From assembly GCA_030037545.1 (NCBI GenBank), contig JASHRF010000068.1, positions 1-64,000 of the forward strand: 64,000 nt of DNA. Direction: 5' to 3'. The notes under the pieces are model-generated. The model searched no databases. It saw nothing but the letters and a program-made list of their open reading frames with translations, and was not told where the DNA came from. The position numbers and the translations under genes are program-made. Position 1 is the stretch's first letter, and each line of letters begins with the position of its first letter. The DNA is from Acidobacteriaceae bacterium (GTDB taxonomy: Bacteria > Acidobacteriota > Terriglobia > Terriglobales > Acidobacteriaceae). Below, piece by piece: positions 63,501-64,000 of this stretch.

Positions 63501-64000
63501 ACCTTATCCGTAAATAATGAAGGTTTGCCTCCAGCAGATCAGTGCCGCGGCGAGGGTATGCAGCGCGAGGTAGCTGGCCTGGGTCTTCTCGAAGCTGACC
63601 AGCAGTTTGCGGAAGCGGTTGAGCCAGGAGTGGGTGCGTTCCACCACCCAGCGGCGCGCCCTGTAGCCGGGTTGTTTCTGTTGGGCCTCAGCTTCTTCCT
63701 TGCGTTGCTTGATATGCGGTTGATAGTTGCGCGTCTCGACCGCCTGCAGTGCCGCTTCCCCTTTATATCCAGCATCGGCGCCAAGGGGTTGTTCGTGTTC
63801 AGGGCCGGTTTCCGGCCGCGCCACTACCACCGCATCCAGCGGGACGGGGAGCAGTTTCACGTCATGCACGTTGGCCCCGCTGACGGCGAGCGACAGCGGG
63901 ACGCCACAGCCGTCGACCAGCAGGCTTCGCTTGCGTCCCTTTTTTCCCCTGATCGGTGGGGTTGGCCACCACGCACTCCGTAGCCAGCGGCGCCTTGCCC
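63501..64000 (-). mobile_element. IS5-family insertion sequence, right part (truncated by window end)
   Basis: The visible 500 bases carry the C-terminal part of an IS5-type DDE transposase on the minus strand. The left boundary is next to the TonB-C gene stop; the sequence GACCTTATCCGTAAAT there (63500-63515) may be the terminal inverted repeat, but no second end is available for comparison. Confidence 0.7.
63504..64000 (-). pseudogene. IS5-family transposase with frameshift at A6 (partial)
   Basis: From the window end, one frame gives GKAPLATECVVANPTDQGKK; the next frame continues RKRSLLVDGCGVPLSLAVSG, then ADAGYKGEAAL, RARRWVVERTHSWLNRFRKL (the DDE-E region) and FIIYG. The two frames meet at GGGGAAAAAAGGG (T6 at 63940-63945 on the plus strand). 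Loss of one base would join them. This may be a frameshift signal of the two-ORF IS type or decay. The N-terminal half lies outside the window. Confidence 0.7.

Overview
The window is GC-rich DNA from a Gram-negative-type bacterium. It has lipoproteins, an outer-membrane barrel, a TonB C-terminal-domain protein and many secreted enzymes. The gene set suggests an acidobacterium of the Terriglobia type: a cyclic-nucleotide-domain histidine kinase, a fused 2-oxoacid:ferredoxin oxidoreductase beta-gamma subunit, a giant FG-GAP/IPT/BACON surface protein with a C-terminal membrane hairpin, a reaction-centre-like cytochrome c and a bacterial ALDH16. This taxon is an inference; there is no rRNA here to confirm it. 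I saw no tRNA, rRNA or CRISPR array.

Layout. 1-2.5 kb: the end of a GH38 alpha-mannosidase, a 35-residue membrane microprotein and a lipoprotein. 2.5-3.1 kb: a regulatory intergenic region with three copies of a CTGTTA-N5-TAACAG palindrome. 3.1-9.6 kb: a tightly packed amino-acid/2-oxoacid oxidation operon (CoA transferase, ferredoxin, oxidoreductase alpha and fused beta-gamma, branched-chain aminotransferase, glutamate dehydrogenase). 10-18.4 kb: a lipoprotein frame broken by an amber codon, a secreted retropepsin-like protein, a beta-propeller/phosphoesterase, a GT39-type glycosyltransferase, a cNMP-sensing histidine kinase and a CcdC-family protein.

18.5-32 kb: a nearly complete aerobic phenylacetate operon on the minus strand (paaA-B-C-D-E-Z-G-H-Y, an E1 alpha-beta fusion, paaJ), with paaX divergent. 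Phenylacetate-CoA ligase (paaK) is absent. A 2-oxoacid dehydrogenase E1 sits in the operon, so phenylacetyl-CoA may be made from phenylpyruvate. 32-39 kb: secreted or exported enzymes (DPP-IV-type peptidase, phospholipase C-like phosphoesterase, Tat multicopper oxidase). 38.7-46.3 kb: a 2349-residue surface protein followed 10 nt later by a small outer-membrane barrel.

47-54.5 kb: Mpg glycosylase, a diheme cytochrome c, deoC with an ALDH16 two-domain aldehyde dehydrogenase, a MoxR-like AAA ATPase and an unknown protein with 17-residue repeats. 54.6-58.2 kb: a cysteine-biosynthesis operon (cysK, a second cysteine synthase paralog, a sulfurtransferase, serine acetyltransferase). 58.5-64 kb: a DUF488 protein, PEP carboxylase with an unusual insert, 3-methyladenine glycosylase I, a secreted TonB-C protein, and an IS5-family element that runs off the end of the window.

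Catabolism dominates. Two separate modules feed amino-acid-derived 2-oxoacids to acyl-CoA: one ferredoxin-linked (3-9.6 kb), one through the thiamine-diphosphate E1 subunit of an oxoacid dehydrogenase complex within the paa operon. The remainder is surface and periplasmic enzymes.
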